Below, piece by piece: positions 1 through 8,199 of a stretch of 64,000 bases of DNA (its first letter is position 1; every line of letters starts with the position of its first letter). This DNA is from Phaeobacter italicus (GTDB lineage Bacteria; Pseudomonadota; Alphaproteobacteria; Rhodobacterales; Rhodobacteraceae): assembly GCF_001258055.1 (NCBI RefSeq), contig NZ_CVRM01000011.1, positions 620,001-684,000 of the forward strand. Reading direction: 5' to 3'. The notes below the pieces were generated by a model. The model was not told the DNA's origin. It saw only the letters and a list, made by a program, of their open reading frames with translations, and made no database searches. A program made the position numbers and the translations under genes.

Positions 1-1
1 C

Positions 2-607
2 AAATCGCTCATCACTATCGCCCGCGCTTCGGGCGAGGATGTCTCGGCAGAGCCTCTGGATCTGGGCGCGCGTGTCCGCGAGCTGCGCAAGGCCCGTGAC
101 TGGACACTGGAATATGCCGCCAATCAGGCGGGGCTGGCCCGATCGACTCTGTCCAAGATTGAAAACGGCCAGATGTCACCGACTTATGAGGCGCTGAAAA
201 AGCTGGCTGAAGGGTTGCAGATCACCATTCCGCAGCTGTTCACACAGCCACAGCGTGATCAGATCAACGGGCGACTGTCTGTCACAAAGCTGGGTCAGGG
301 CTCTGCCCATGCTACCGCGACCTACGAACACGAACTGCTTGCTGACAGCCTGAGCCGCAAGCAGATGCTGCCCTATCGCGCAAGGGTGCGTGCCCGGTCG
401 ATGGATGAATTCGACGGTTGGGTGCGACATGACGGGGAGGAATTCCTGTATGTTCTGACCGGGGTGGTCAGGCTCTATACCGAATTCTACGAGCCGATCG
501 AAATGCGCCGGGGTGACAGCGCCTATTACGACGCCGCGATGGGCCATAACGTGATTTCGCTGAGCGACGAAGACGCCACCATTCTTTGGGTGACGTCGCT
601 GGCCTGA
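2..607 (+). CDS. XRE-family transcriptional regulator with cupin domain (5' partial)
   Basis: The frame is open from the left edge, so the N-terminus lies outside the window; codons run from base 2. A helix-turn-helix of the XRE/HTH_3 type is plain (motif STLSKIENGQMSPT, then LKKLAEGLQI). The C-terminal half is a small beta-barrel cupin (GEEFLYVLTGVVRLY, then RRGDSAYYDAAMGHNV). Proteins of this HTH plus cupin design are usually repressors or activators of small-molecule catabolism that sense a ligand in the cupin; the ligand cannot be read here. The short downstream gene is convergent, so no operon partner is visible. The class is certain, the regulon unknown. Confidence 0.9.
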   Translation, partial: KSLITIARASGEDVSAEPLDLGARVRELRKARDWTLEYAANQAGLARSTLSKIENGQMSPTYEALKKLAEGLQITIPQLFTQPQRDQINGRLSVTKLGQGSAHATATYEHELLADSLSRKQMLPYRARVRARSMDEFDGWVRHDGEEFLYVLTGVVRLYTEFYEPIEMRRGDSAYYDAAMGHNVISLSDEDATILWVTSLA

Positions 608-620
608 TCAGGCGTGGCGA

Positions 621-851
621 TCAGCTGACCTGGCGTTCCAGTTCGCGGTGCAGGCTTTCGGTGTAAAGAAAGTCATCAACCTCCTCGCGGGCTTCATTCA
701 GGGTAAGATGATGCGTGCGGGCGAGATATGCGACGAACTTGTCCTTGTCATCTAGCAGAGAGGGCGCTTGGCGGGTCTCGAGATGCGGAAACCGTTGTTT
801 GATACGGGGCATCCTGTCGAACCAGCTGCGGCAGGCTGTTTGAACAGGCAT
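621..851 (-). CDS. small conserved-looking hypothetical protein (76 aa)
   Basis: Not recognised. The ATG is preceded by a good Shine-Dalgarno (AAGGGAG about 9 nt upstream), the main reason to believe it. The product is soluble and highly charged, with a predicted helical stretch (LTLNEAREEVDDFLYTESL) and no signal peptide, membrane segment or cysteine cluster. It ends 13 bp from the convergent XRE gene. It could be a lineage-specific Rhodobacteraceae protein; no function is proposed. Confidence 0.55.
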   Translation of the reverse strand: MPVQTACRSWFDRMPRIKQRFPHLETRQAPSLLDDKDKFVAYLARTHHLTLNEAREEVDDFLYTESLHRELERQVS

Positions 852-1009
852 TTGAGGGGCTCCCTTGGGGTTCGGGGTTAGGGTTGTTCTTATGAGTGGA
901 TGCCCAGCCTAACACTTTTTTGTGAAATTTGAAACGTGTGGCTTTTGTGCCAAGGGGCGTCGGCAGGATTTGACTGATTGCGCAGCTACGCGGCAGCAGG
1001 CATCGGTAT

Positions 1010-1050
1010 CGGGCAAAAGAAAACCCGCCACACATTTCAGCGTGACGGGT
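1010..1050 (-). terminator. intrinsic terminator after the solute-binding protein gene
   Basis: On the minus strand ACCCGTCAC (1050-1042) pairs with GTGGCGGGT (1031-1023) with one mismatch and is followed by a T-rich run (TTTTCTTTTG). It sits about 30 bp beyond the stop of the minus-strand gene ending at 1077. Confidence 0.7.
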
Positions 1051-1076
1051 AAGGCGCTTAGGTCGCGGCTGAGGGT

Positions 1077-2903
1077 TTACTTGCCCTCATACCACCAGAC
1101 TTCGGGCATATAACCGATGCCGTCTCCGCTGACGGGCAGGGTTTGGGGGAACTTCAGTTCCTTGACATGGGCGATGCGCCCTTCGGAATACTGCCAGATC
1201 GGGATGACATAGCGGCCGGCGGTCAGCAGGCGATCCAGCGCGCGGGCCGCAGCGATGAAGTCCTCGCGGCTTTTGGAGATCAACATCGCGTCAATCATTG
1301 CATCCACGGCCGGATCCGACACGCCAGTCAGGTTGCGCGAGCCTTCCTGATCCGCACTTGCGCTCCCCCAATAGAGATACTGTTCATTGCCGGGGCTGAG
1401 CGACATGGCCCTGCGGAAGAACGTCAGGTCAAAATCAAAGGCACGCTGGCGTTCGACGAACTGGGCGCTGTCCACCACATCAGCGATGAGAGTGACGCCA
1501 AGACGCTCCAGGGCGCGGGCGTAGATTTCGACGACCGACCGCATTTCGCCTTCGCCGAGGTTCCCCGGCGTCAGAAGCACCTGCAGCTCCAACGCTTCGC
1601 CGCTAGCATTGCGCATGACACCGTCAACAACGGTCCAGCCCGCTTCTGCCATCAGCTTGGTTGCGGCCCTGAGGTTCTTGCGATTGCGTTCGCTGCCATC
1701 GCTTTCGGGAAAGCGGTAGCCTTCCATCACCCCGGGAACCAGCGTGTCTGCGAACGGGGAGAGCAGATCCGCGACCTTCCCCTCAGCCGCGCCGGGCTGC
1801 ATCGCAAGATAGGAGTTGGAGAAGTAGGACGAGATACGGGGCTGGGTGCCGCCAGTCAGGGTCTCGTTCATATATTCAAAGTTGAAGGCGAGGATCAGCG
1901 CTTCGCGGACGCGCCAGTCATCCAAAGGGGCGCGGCGGGTGTTGAAGCCAAGACCGGTCATCCCCGATGGCTTGCCGTTGGGCACGAGGGTCTTGACGAC
2001 ATCGCCATTTGTGACCGCGGGGAAATCATAGGCGCGATCCCATTTGGCGGCATTGAATTCGCGGATCGCCGAAATCTCGCCCGCCTTGAAGGCCTCTAGC
2101 AGCACGGTTTGGTCGCCGTAGAAATCCAGCCGGATTTCGTCAAAATTGTTGGTCCCCCGACGGAACGGCAGGTCATTGCCCCAATAGTCCTTGTTCCGTT
2201 CGAAGGTGATGTAACGGCCGGGCTCAAAGCCAGCGACCACATAGGGGCCTGATCCGATTGGGGCCTCGTCCAGACCGGAGTCGGCAAAGTCCTTTGTTGC
2301 CCACTGCGATTTCTTCAGGATGGGGCGCAGGCCCGCGATCAAGGCCAGTTCCCTGTTTTCTTCGTTGAAGGTGATGCGCAGGCTGCGTTCGCCCGTCTGT
2401 TCAATGCTGTCGATCTGGTTCCAGAACCGGCGATAGCGGATATGACCTTCGGTACCGAGCGTTTCATAGGACCACAGGACATCCTCAACCGTGACTGGCG
2501 AGCCGTCAGAGAATCGGGCCTCTGGCCGCAGGGTGAATTCAACCCAGGAGCGATCATCTGGCACCTCGATCGACTCCGCCAAGAGGCCATAGAGGGTGAA
2601 AGCCTCATCCTGCGAGCGTCCCATCAGGCTTTCATAGCCCCAGAACCGCATCTGCCAGGGGGGCGTGCCTTTCTGTGCAAAGGGGTTCAGCGTGTCAAAG
2701 CCTCCGGTGTTGCCAAACACGACGGTGCCGCCCTTGGGGGCATCCGGGTTTGCGTAGGGTAAAGACACAAAATCCGGTGGAAGGGCGGGCTGGCCATACA
2801 TAGCTATGCCATGTGCTGATTCGGCTGACGCCAGATTTGAGCCCGCCATCAGCATGATTCCCGCCAAGGCTGGCCGAACTAAAGAGAAAAATTTATGTCG
2901 CAC
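1077..2903 (-). CDS. ABC transporter periplasmic solute-binding protein, family 5 (YejA/peptide-like)
   Basis: 608 residues, the size of the YejA-like branch of SBP family 5 (oligopeptide, microcin C and related ligands), larger than classic OppA/DppA. Starts with GTG and a Sec signal peptide (basic MRHK, hydrophobic core, ASA/ES cleavage near residue 27). Typical family features include the N-terminal PNPDAPKGGTV-like segment (here YANPDAPKGGTVVFGN), FNPFAQKGTP-type region (LNPFAQKGTPPW) and GSGPYVVAGFEPGRYITFER in the ligand-binding lobe. It would deliver peptides or similar compounds to an inner-membrane ABC importer, but no permease or ATPase genes are next to it, so it is an orphan or its partners lie elsewhere. 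Own terminator downstream. Confidence 0.9.
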   Translation of the reverse strand: MRHKFFSLVRPALAGIMLMAGSNLASAESAHGIAMYGQPALPPDFVSLPYANPDAPKGGTVVFGNTGGFDTLNPFAQKGTPPWQMRFWGYESLMGRSQDEAFTLYGLLAESIEVPDDRSWVEFTLRPEARFSDGSPVTVEDVLWSYETLGTEGHIRYRRFWNQIDSIEQTGERSLRITFNEENRELALIAGLRPILKKSQWATKDFADSGLDEAPIGSGPYVVAGFEPGRYITFERNKDYWGNDLPFRRGTNNFDEIRLDFYGDQTVLLEAFKAGEISAIREFNAAKWDRAYDFPAVTNGDVVKTLVPNGKPSGMTGLGFNTRRAPLDDWRVREALILAFNFEYMNETLTGGTQPRISSYFSNSYLAMQPGAAEGKVADLLSPFADTLVPGVMEGYRFPESDGSERNRKNLRAATKLMAEAGWTVVDGVMRNASGEALELQVLLTPGNLGEGEMRSVVEIYARALERLGVTLIADVVDSAQFVERQRAFDFDLTFFRRAMSLSPGNEQYLYWGSASADQEGSRNLTGVSDPAVDAMIDAMLISKSREDFIAAARALDRLLTAGRYVIPIWQYSEGRIAHVKELKFPQTLPVSGDGIGYMPEVWWYEGK

Positions 2904-2982
2904 TTTTTTAGCAACCCCGCTCTGCCCTTATTTTCATGAAGTCAGACGCTAGCCCTGCTTGCGCGGCAATTCAAACTTTTAG

Positions 2983-3012
2983 CTTGGATGAAAGAGAGAA
3001 ATTGCTTATACA
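2983..3012 (+). promoter_or_regulatory. candidate sigma-70 promoter for the orphan sRNA
   Basis: CTTGGA (2983-2988), an 18-nt spacer, then TATACA (3007-3012). This resembles the alphaproteobacterial CTTGAC/TATA-type promoter and points at the candidate sRNA. Inferred only from sequence. Confidence 0.4.
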
Positions 3013-3018
3013 TGAGTC

Positions 3019-3094
3019 ACTGCTCGATAGGTTTCTTGCCTGTATGAAACCTGCCTCAATAACTTAACGCCCGCTTCGTGCGGGCGTTTTTTTT
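3019..3094 (+). ncRNA. candidate orphan small RNA with its own terminator
   Basis: A rightward intrinsic terminator (CGCCCGC, loop TTCGT, GCGGGCG, then eight T, 3068-3094) lies where no rightward gene precedes it: the gene to the left is on the minus strand. Just upstream a second hairpin is visible (AGGTTTC 3029-3035 and GAAACCT 3046-3052, loop 10 nt), and a promoter-like pair starts at 2983. Together these fit a transcript of roughly 75 nt with two stem-loops and no ORF. I do not recognise the family. Alternative: a leftover terminator from a lost gene. Confidence 0.45.
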
Positions 3095-3222
3095 GGCCTA
3101 TCGGCGGCTGAACACGCCATCATGCCGACAGGATTCATCTGCGATGTGCGGGAGACGCTGCATTGCGGAGGCTCCTTTTGCAGGTTTCCTGCGCGGGATG
3201 CCAGAGGGAATTCGCACAATTT

Positions 3223-3286
3223 CTGTGCAACTTTCAGGTTACGACAGACGTTCCCTTTGCAGGTGCAGCATGCCACAGTTGCACAG
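3223..3286 (+). promoter_or_regulatory. inverted repeat CTGTGCAAC / GTTGCACAG upstream of bdhA
   Basis: Perfect 9-bp arms at 3223-3231 and 3278-3286, 46 nt apart, with further TGCA-rich half sites between (TTGCAGGTGCAGCATGC, 3257-3273). It lies 30-90 bp before the bdhA start. TGC/GCA-rich sites upstream of polyhydroxybutyrate genes in Paracoccus and Rhodobacter are bound by PhaR; assigning this site to PhaR is inference. Confidence 0.4.
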
Positions 3287-3315
3287 ATACATTTTCGCAA
3301 AAAGGGATGAGTGGA

Positions 3316-4089
3316 ATGACGCTGAAGGGCAAATGTGCAGTGATCACCGGGTCGAACTCTGGGATCGGGCTTGGGGTTGCGCGGGAGATGGCGCGGGCTG
3401 GGGCGGATGTGGTTTTGAACTCCTTCACCGATCGGGAAGAAGACCATGCGCTGGCAGCCGAGATCGCCAAGGAATTTGACGTGGACGCGCGCTATATTCA
3501 GGCTGATATGTCCGGTGCAGAGGCCTGCCGTGCATTGATCACCCAGGCGGGACGCTGCGACATCCTGATCAACAATGCAGGCATTCAGCATGTCGCCCCG
3601 GTCGATGAGTTCCCGGTCGACAAATGGAACGCCATTCTTGCAATCAACCTGTCGTCTGCGTTCCACACGGCCGCCGCCGCCCTGCCAATGATGCGAGAGG
3701 CAGGCTGGGGGCGCGTCATCAATATTGCTTCGGCGCACGGGTTGACGGCCTCGCCCTATAAATCGGCCTATGTGGCGGCAAAACACGGCGTTGTCGGACT
3801 GACCAAGACCATCGCACTGGAAACCGCAGAAGAGCCGATCACCGCAAACGCGATTTGCCCGGGCTATGTGCTCACCCCACTGGTTGAGGCGCAAATCCCG
3901 GACACGATGGAAAAATACAATATGGGCCGGGAAGAGGTCATCAAAAAGGTCATGCTGGAGCGGCAGCCGAGCCGTGAATTTGCAACCGTTGAGCAGCTGG
4001 GGGGCACAGCGGTGTTCCTGTGCTCAGATGCGGCTGCGCAGATGACCGGGACAACCCTGAGCGTGGATGGCGGCTGGACTGCGCTTTGA
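3316..4089 (+). CDS. bdhA: 3-hydroxybutyrate dehydrogenase (short-chain dehydrogenase)
   Basis: Oxidises D-3-hydroxybutyrate to acetoacetate with NAD+, the step after depolymerisation of polyhydroxybutyrate, in the cytoplasm. 257 residues, the family's usual size. Classic SDR features: cofactor motif TGSNSGIGLG (residues 11-20), NNAG near residue 87, catalytic Ser139, Tyr152 and Lys156 (YxxxK as YVAAK), and the C-terminal SVDGG. I chose the ATG at 3316 (MTLKGK) because AAGGGA lies 8 nt upstream; an in-frame ATG at 3307 is possible. Upstream lies a TGCA-rich inverted repeat. A patatin-like lipase follows 154 bp downstream, a pairing that fits storage-polymer turnover. Confidence 0.93.
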   Translation: MTLKGKCAVITGSNSGIGLGVAREMARAGADVVLNSFTDREEDHALAAEIAKEFDVDARYIQADMSGAEACRALITQAGRCDILINNAGIQHVAPVDEFPVDKWNAILAINLSSAFHTAAAALPMMREAGWGRVINIASAHGLTASPYKSAYVAAKHGVVGLTKTIALETAEEPITANAICPGYVLTPLVEAQIPDTMEKYNMGREEVIKKVMLERQPSREFATVEQLGGTAVFLCSDAAAQMTGTTLSVDGGWTAL

Positions 4090-4096
4090 TCCACGG

Positions 4097-4170
4097 TGGA
4101 GAGGGGGCCAGCCCCCTCTTGCCCGCTGGGCAATTCACCCCCGGAGTATTTCGGGAAAGATGATGGGCAA
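4097..4170. repeat. REP-like intergenic palindrome with CCCCCGGAGTATTT motif
   Basis: Perfect hairpin AGAGGGGGC-CA-GCCCCCTCT (4100-4119), then CACCCCCGGAGTATTTCGGG and AAAGATGATGGG to about 4170. Very similar strings follow many genes in Rhodobacteraceae as I recall them, so this is probably a family-wide intergenic repeat that may also act as a weak terminator after bdhA. Only one copy is visible in this window. Confidence 0.5.
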
Positions 4171-4243
4171 CGGGCCTTGGGCGCTGGACCCGGCAGGTCA
4201 CGGCGCGCCACACATAGTGCGTCACACATTTTAAGGAGCTCGC

Positions 4244-5272
4244 ATGACACGGCGGATCAATCTGGCCCTTCAGGGCGGCGGAGCGCATGGGGCCTTTACT
4301 TGGGGTGTGTTGGACCGCCTGCTGGAGGTGGATGACCTTGAGATTGCGGCCATCACCGGCACGTCTGCGGGGGCGCTGAACGGCGCGGCACTCAAGGCGG
4401 GGCTGGCGCATGGTGGCAGAGAGGGCGCGCGGTCTTGTCTGGATCATCTGTGGCAGCGGATGGGCGCAGTCGGAGACATGCGCTTTGCCCACTGGCTGGC
4501 TGGGCTGGACGCGGCGCCGATCCTTGGAATGCTGGACTGGATCGCGCCGTTTTCCCCGCGTGAGACAATGGGACAGCTGCTGTCGCCCTACAGCTATGGG
4601 CCGTTTTACCGCAATCCGTTGCGGCCCGTGGTGGAGGGGTTCAATTTCGCCGAAGTCTGCGCCGCCGAGGGGCCGCAGCTGTTTATCTGCGCGACCTCGG
4701 TCAGGACCGGTAAGGTGCGGGTGTTTTCCGGCGACGAGGTCAGCACCGACGCAATCCTTGCCTCTGCCTGTCTGCCGAACCTGTTTCAGGCGGTCGAAAT
4801 CGAGGATCCAGCAACCGGTCGGATGGAGCCTTATTGGGATGGTGGCTACACCGGCAATCCTGCGCTGTTTCCGCTCTATCAGCCTGAACTGCCGTCAGAT
4901 GTGGTGATCGTGAGCATCAATCCGTTGGAACGCGATGAACTGCCGCGCACGCCGCAGCAGATTCAGAACCGGATCAACGAAATCAGTTTCAACTCATCGC
5001 TCCTGCGGGAGCTGCGTGCCATTGCCTTTGTGCAGCGATTGCTGGCCGAGGGGCGAATGGAGGCGGGTCAGATGAAACGGGTTCTGGTGCACCGGATCGC
5101 GGATGATGATCTGATGCGGCAGCTGTCGGTTCACACCAAGCTGATCCCGATCCCGCAGATCCTGGCCAAGCTGAAGACAGCCGGTCGGGCCGCTGCCGAG
5201 CGCTTTCTGGAAGGGGACGCCGCGCATATCGGCGCGCGCTCCACTGTCGATCTGACTGAGATGTTCGGCTAG
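4244..5272 (+). CDS. patatin-like phospholipase family protein
   Basis: 342 residues, predicted Ser-Asp dyad acyl hydrolase. The oxyanion loop GGGAHGAF (residues 11-18), nucleophile elbow G-T-S41-A-G and the Asp motif DGGYTGNP (Asp near residue 199) are all intact, so it should be active on lipid or thioester acyl groups. No signal peptide or membrane segment, hence cytosolic or peripheral. Strong SD (AAGGAG) 6 nt before the ATG. The position directly after bdhA suggests a role in storage granule or membrane lipid turnover, but the true substrate cannot be inferred. Confidence 0.88.
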   Translation: MTRRINLALQGGGAHGAFTWGVLDRLLEVDDLEIAAITGTSAGALNGAALKAGLAHGGREGARSCLDHLWQRMGAVGDMRFAHWLAGLDAAPILGMLDWIAPFSPRETMGQLLSPYSYGPFYRNPLRPVVEGFNFAEVCAAEGPQLFICATSVRTGKVRVFSGDEVSTDAILASACLPNLFQAVEIEDPATGRMEPYWDGGYTGNPALFPLYQPELPSDVVIVSINPLERDELPRTPQQIQNRINEISFNSSLLRELRAIAFVQRLLAEGRMEAGQMKRVLVHRIADDDLMRQLSVHTKLIPIPQILAKLKTAGRAAAERFLEGDAAHIGARSTVDLTEMFG

Positions 5273-5314
5273 CCGCTGCATCGGCTTGTCCGCCGTTGTG
5301 CTGGTGCCCCTGGA

Positions 5315-6007
5315 TCAGGTCTCGACCAGTTCAGGGGGCTGGGTCGGATCCTTGGCGTTGGGGTAAACAAGCCCCGCCGAAATCACCAGTTTGGCGGCAT
5401 CTTCGACCGACATATCGAGGATGATCACATCCTCTTCCGGGAAAAAGAGAAGAAAGCCGGAGGTTGGGTTGGGCGTTGTTGGGACAAAGATGCTGAGCAG
5501 CTTGCCACCGGTTTCAGCGCGGCCCGAAATCTCGCCCTTGGCGGTGGTCGACACAAAGCCGATCGCCCAGATGCCACGGCGGGGGTACTGGATCAGGCAG
5601 GCGGTTTCAAAGCTGCGTTCGCTTTGCGCAAAGACGGTTTCGGAGATCTGCTTGATCCCCGAGTAGATCGACCGCACGACCGGCATCCGATCCACCAGGC
5701 TTTCGGCAAACCCGATCAGAGAGCGGCCAATGATGCCTTTTGCGATCCAGCCGACGATGATGGTGAACAGCAAAAAGATGATCAGGCCAACACCGCGCAG
5801 GTTGATGCCGATATACTGTTCGGGACGGAAGGTCTGTGGCACCAGCGGCAGAACAACCCCGTCGATCCATCCCATGACTGTCCAAAGCAGCCAGATCGTC
5901 AGGCCCACAGGAGCGATGACAACAATCCCGGTAAAGAATGATGAGCGCAGTCGGGCAAACAGACCGGGACGGCGCGGTGCAGTTTCATCATCAAAGGGTG
6001 TGGTCAT
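5315..6007 (-). CDS. DUF502 family inner-membrane protein
   Basis: About 230 residues with two strong membrane segments: one near residues 25-50 (FFTGIVVIAPVGLTIWLLW) and one near 75-95 (GVGLIIFLLFTIIVGWIAKG), then a soluble part containing the family's PLVRSIYSxxKQ-like segment (MPVVRSIYSGIKQISET) and FVPTTPNPTSGFL. These are hallmarks of DUF502; function is unknown, though plant members (LCV/COV1-like) act in membrane traffic. An in-frame TTG at 6016 could add three residues; I prefer ATG 6007. No clear SD. Monocistronic. Confidence 0.85.
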   Translation of the reverse strand: MTTPFDDETAPRRPGLFARLRSSFFTGIVVIAPVGLTIWLLWTVMGWIDGVVLPLVPQTFRPEQYIGINLRGVGLIIFLLFTIIVGWIAKGIIGRSLIGFAESLVDRMPVVRSIYSGIKQISETVFAQSERSFETACLIQYPRRGIWAIGFVSTTAKGEISGRAETGGKLLSIFVPTTPNPTSGFLLFFPEEDVIILDMSVEDAAKLVISAGLVYPNAKDPTQPPELVET

Positions 6008-6090
6008 CGTTGTCAAATACCAGTGAGGAACAAAAGGAAGCTAGGCAGGGTTCTGCGCAACCGCAATGGGCAGCTGCGCAGAAACACGCA

Positions 6091-7005
6091 TTATTGCTTC
6101 AGAGTGACCAATTCCTTGGCGATTTCTGCAGCAAGGCGGGCATTGTTGCGAACAAGGGCAATGTTTGCCTTCAAGGAACGACCATCTGTCAGCTCAAAGA
6201 TACGTTGCAGCAGAAAGGGGGTCACGGCTTTGCCGACGACGCCCTGTGAATCCGCTTCGGCCTGGGCCTGAGCCAAGATAGGCGCGAGGGCCTCGGCTGC
6301 GATCTGGTCATCTGCCGGGATCGGGTTTGCGATCAGCTGACCACCAGGCAGGTCCATCGCCTGACGGGTGGCATGGGCGCGTGCGATTTCTGCGGCGCTG
6401 TCCATCCGCAGCGGCGCCGCGAGATCGGAGGTTGCAGACCAGAACGCAGGGAAGCTGTCCTGCCCGTAGGCGATAACCGGTACCCCCTGTGTTTCCAGAA
6501 CCTCAAGAGTTTTGGGAAGGTCAAGGATCGCCTTGGCGCCAGCCGCGACGACGGTGACCGGTGTTTGGGCCAGCTCCATCAGGTCGGCGGAGATGTCAAA
6601 GCTGGTTTCGGCGCCCTTGTGCACACCACCGATGCCGCCGGTCGCAAAGACGCTGATGCCTGCCATGCGCGCAGCGATCATGGTTGCAGCGACAGTGGTC
6701 GCCCCGGTGCCGCCGGTGGCAATACAGGCGGGCATGTCTGCACGCGAGATCTTGGCGACGTTCTTGGCCTGGCCAAGCGCCTGCAGCTGATCCGCCTCAA
6801 GGCCGATGTGCAGAACTCCGTCGATCACGGCCATGGTTGCAGGCACGGCACCTGCGGCGCGGATATCGTCCTCGACCTGGGCTGCGACCTCGACGTTTTG
6901 CGGGTAGGGCATGCCATGGGTGATGATGGTGCTTTCCAGCGCGACGATGGCTTGGCCTGCCTCACGGGCGGCGGCAACTTCGGCCGAGAATGTCATGTTG
7001 ATCAA
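6091..7005 (-). CDS. psuG: pseudouridine-5'-phosphate glycosidase
   Basis: Splits pseudouridine 5'-phosphate into uracil and ribose 5-phosphate, the second step of pseudouridine breakdown. The N-terminal VALESTIITHGMPYPQN and VPATMAVIDG blocks are diagnostic for the family. About 304 residues, normal length. TTG at 7005 overlaps the psuK stop (TTGA) and has AGGAG 10 nt upstream; ATG at 6996 is the other option but is 19 nt from that SD. Runs in one operon with the kinase psuK, which makes its substrate. Not fused to the kinase as in some other bacteria. Confidence 0.93.
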   Translation of the reverse strand: MINMTFSAEVAAAREAGQAIVALESTIITHGMPYPQNVEVAAQVEDDIRAAGAVPATMAVIDGVLHIGLEADQLQALGQAKNVAKISRADMPACIATGGTGATTVAATMIAARMAGISVFATGGIGGVHKGAETSFDISADLMELAQTPVTVVAAGAKAILDLPKTLEVLETQGVPVIAYGQDSFPAFWSATSDLAAPLRMDSAAEIARAHATRQAMDLPGGQLIANPIPADDQIAAEALAPILAQAQAEADSQGVVGKAVTPFLLQRIFELTDGRSLKANIALVRNNARLAAEIAKELVTLKQ

Positions 7006-7952
7006 AGCGGGGGTTCTCCTGAAACATAGGTGGCGGCGGCCTTCAATGCGGACGCCAGCGAGGTGGCGCGGTCTTCGCCGCGGGCCTCTGCTGCGATATG
7101 CGCAGCCATGAAGGTATCGCCTGCGCCTGTGACGCGGGCAACGGTGACGCGCGGGGGCGTCTGGGTGATGAGACCGTTCTGGTCGGCTTCGGTGGCACTG
7201 CTGCCGCCGTCGGTCACCAGAACGCGGGCAGCGCCGCGATCCAGCATGGCGCGCGCGGCGGTGGCACTGTCGGTGAATTCCTCCTGACAAAGCAGCCCTG
7301 CCTCTTCGAGGTTCACATAAAGCGTTCCGTGACTGCGGGTAAGGAAGGGGCGCAAGCGTTCGGCCTTGCCGGGCGATGCGGGGGCAACACGCAGGTCGGC
7401 CTTGGCAAACAGGGGATCGGCGACGATATCGTCCAGCAGCGACAGCGTGAGGTTGCCATCCAGCGCGATTGGTCCGGCATAGGGTGCATCTGCATGGCCC
7501 AGGCTGCCATCACCAAGGGGGCGCAGGATCTTGGCGCCGGCCGCCTCAAGCGAATGGGCATCCGCAATCGCCGCAATCAACCCGTTGGCGCCCTCAACCG
7601 CCATGTAGCGATCCGTTGGCAGATCTTCGGAACGGTAGAGGTGGTCGGTGATCAGGCCAAGGTGGGTGCAGGCATTGACCAGCTCATCGCCTTCGGCATC
7701 GCGGCCAACTGCGCTGAGCAGGGCAGGGCGCAGGCCAAAGCGGGCAAGGGTCATGGCGATGTTCATCGCAACACCACCGGGCAAGCGGGTGATCCGGCCC
7801 GGCATGTCAGAACCGCGCTGCATCTCTGCAGGACAACGGCCGATGATATCCCACAGAACAGAACCGATGCACAGGATATCGGGCTGCGGCGCGGCAGCCT
7901 GGGACATGGTCTGATCCGGGGTCTCGGCGGGAGAGTGAGAGGGATGTGTCAT
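7002..7952 (-). CDS. psuK: PfkB-family carbohydrate kinase, probable pseudouridine kinase
   Basis: Ribokinase/PfkB fold: N-terminal substrate signature (GGVAMNIAMTLARFG) and C-terminal ATP/anion-hole motif RVTGAGDTFMAAH with the catalytic Asp. Phosphorylates pseudouridine to its 5'-phosphate; this specificity is inferred from the 4-bp overlap with psuG. I start at ATG 7952 (MTHPSHS); TTG 7988 or the internal ATG near 7909 are possible since SD signals are weak. No nucleoside transporter gene is adjacent, so uptake genes must be elsewhere. Confidence 0.88.
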   Translation of the reverse strand: MTHPSHSPAETPDQTMSQAAAPQPDILCIGSVLWDIIGRCPAEMQRGSDMPGRITRLPGGVAMNIAMTLARFGLRPALLSAVGRDAEGDELVNACTHLGLITDHLYRSEDLPTDRYMAVEGANGLIAAIADAHSLEAAGAKILRPLGDGSLGHADAPYAGPIALDGNLTLSLLDDIVADPLFAKADLRVAPASPGKAERLRPFLTRSHGTLYVNLEEAGLLCQEEFTDSATAARAMLDRGAARVLVTDGGSSATEADQNGLITQTPPRVTVARVTGAGDTFMAAHIAAEARGEDRATSLASALKAAATYVSGEPPL

Positions 7953-8087
7953 GGCGGCTGTATTGCCGCGTTTTTCTGGCTCCTGCAAGGCGCAACCGTG
8001 TGCGGTAACAGACCGTTTTATTCCAGTTCATCGCATTGGTGGATTTTCCGCCCTGAAAAAGGCGGGTGCGCAGAACAGGGTTATGCC

Positions 8088-8162
8088 TTGGGCCTGTTGT
8101 CATGGGGCCTGTTGTCTTGGGACCAGATGTCATGGGGGCAGATGTATTGGTGCCTGACGCCG
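8088..8162. repeat. 15-bp imperfect tandem repeat, five units
   Basis: Five consecutive 15-bp units beginning at 8088, 8103, 8118, 8133 and 8148, e.g. TGGGGCCTGTTGTCT and TGGGACCAGATGTCA; divergence increases to the right. It lies in the 247-bp gap upstream of psuK (both neighbours are minus strand). Nothing else is evident in this gap. No convincing gene spans it. Confidence 0.75.
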
Positions 8163-8199
8163 TTGTGGTCTGCACCATTGGTCCGGCCGCCTTGGCCTG

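Noticed and set aside
7807-8178. Minus-strand frame reading TTGPM-type pentapeptides
   Set aside because: The repeat is a by-product of the 15-bp DNA minisatellite; the frame also overlaps the psuK start in another phase.
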